From Gammaproteobacteria bacterium (lineage in GTDB: Bacteria > Pseudomonadota > Gammaproteobacteria > Pseudomonadales > Azotimanducaceae): 5,769 nt of DNA. The position numbers and the translations under genes were made by a program. A model generated the notes under the pieces. That model had not been told where the DNA came from, ran no database searches, and saw only the letters and a program-made list of their open reading frames with translations. This document shows, in pieces, positions 5,625 to 5,769 of the stretch. The stretch spans positions 1 through 5,769 of the forward strand of contig QIDL01000018.1 in the NCBI GenBank assembly GCA_003228415.1. The letters are read 5' to 3'. Each line of letters starts with the position of its first letter. The first letter of the stretch is position 1.

Positions 5625-5769
5625 TTACAAGCGCCGTCCGTTCTCGCAATCACGCAGATACTGTCTGACCCCGCGGGCCGCGGAACGTTTTGCCAGAGTC
5701 TTCAGAATTTGACGCCTTGACGAAAGTGGCACGTCTTTGAAGTAGCAGTCCCATAACCACAATCTATCC
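5625..5769 (-). CDS. C-terminal fragment of an unrecognised protein
   Basis: The last 47 codons of a minus-strand gene are visible, entering from the right edge and ending in TAA at 5627..5625. The residues begin DRLWLWDCYFKDVPL, continue through a basic amphipathic helix-like segment (RRQILKTLAKRSAARGVRQYL) and end RDCENGRRL. Composition and codon use look coding, and no stop interrupts the frame to the window edge. I do not recognise the family from this tail. The segment is cytoplasmic in character (basic and soluble). The beta-barrel gene follows on the same strand after 55 bases, so the two could share a transcript. An internal TTG could in principle start a short ORF, but a longer gene extending to the right is more likely. 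Confidence 0.55.
   Translation of the reverse strand, partial: DRLWLWDCYFKDVPLSSRRQILKTLAKRSAARGVRQYLRDCENGRRL

Overview
This is a moderately GC-rich window that reads as part of a gammaproteobacterial, probably marine or halotolerant, chromosome. The main clues are nqrM, which occurs only with the sodium-translocating NADH:quinone oxidoreductase (Na+-NQR), its partner apbE, and what looks like the start of a LolC/LolE lipoprotein-export permease. No species can be named from the sequence alone. Coding density is high, and there are no RNA genes, insertion sequences, CRISPR arrays or phage genes.

Left part (1-1376, minus strand): apbE (flavin transferase lipoprotein) and nqrM (NqrM/DUF539 maturation factor) overlap by four bases (ATGA). 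They are followed after a short gap by the N-terminus of a probable LolC/LolE permease that runs off the left edge. ApbE attaches FMN to NQR subunits and NqrM is needed for NQR assembly, so these two form a Na+-NQR maturation unit. The nqrABCDEF structural genes are not upstream of apbE, where they often lie.

Middle (1519-2956, plus strand): a histidine phosphatase (phosphoglycerate-mutase-like) gene starts divergently from apbE. It is followed 64 bp later by a crotonase-family enoyl-CoA hydratase/isomerase with both catalytic glutamates. A small repeat made of four CCAGTA words lies between them, just upstream of the crotonase ribosome binding site.

Right-centre (2957-3447): this is the least ordinary part. 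It holds a possible 93-residue orphan gene on the minus strand, tightly convergent with the crotonase gene, then a locally AT-rich patch, then an in-phase 12-bp tandem repeat immediately before the next gene.

Right (3448-5769): a 12-helix major facilitator superfamily (MFS) transporter on the plus strand converges, with only 13 bp between stop codons, on a minus-strand gene for a probable outer-membrane beta-barrel protein. The final 145 bases hold the C-terminal 47 codons of a further minus-strand gene that enters from the right edge and lies upstream of the barrel gene.

Apart from the NQR maturation pair, the genes do not form an obvious pathway. I did not find a clear new biological system. 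The best leads are the 12-bp repeat array, the orphan ORF beside it, and the separation of apbE-nqrM from the nqr structural genes.
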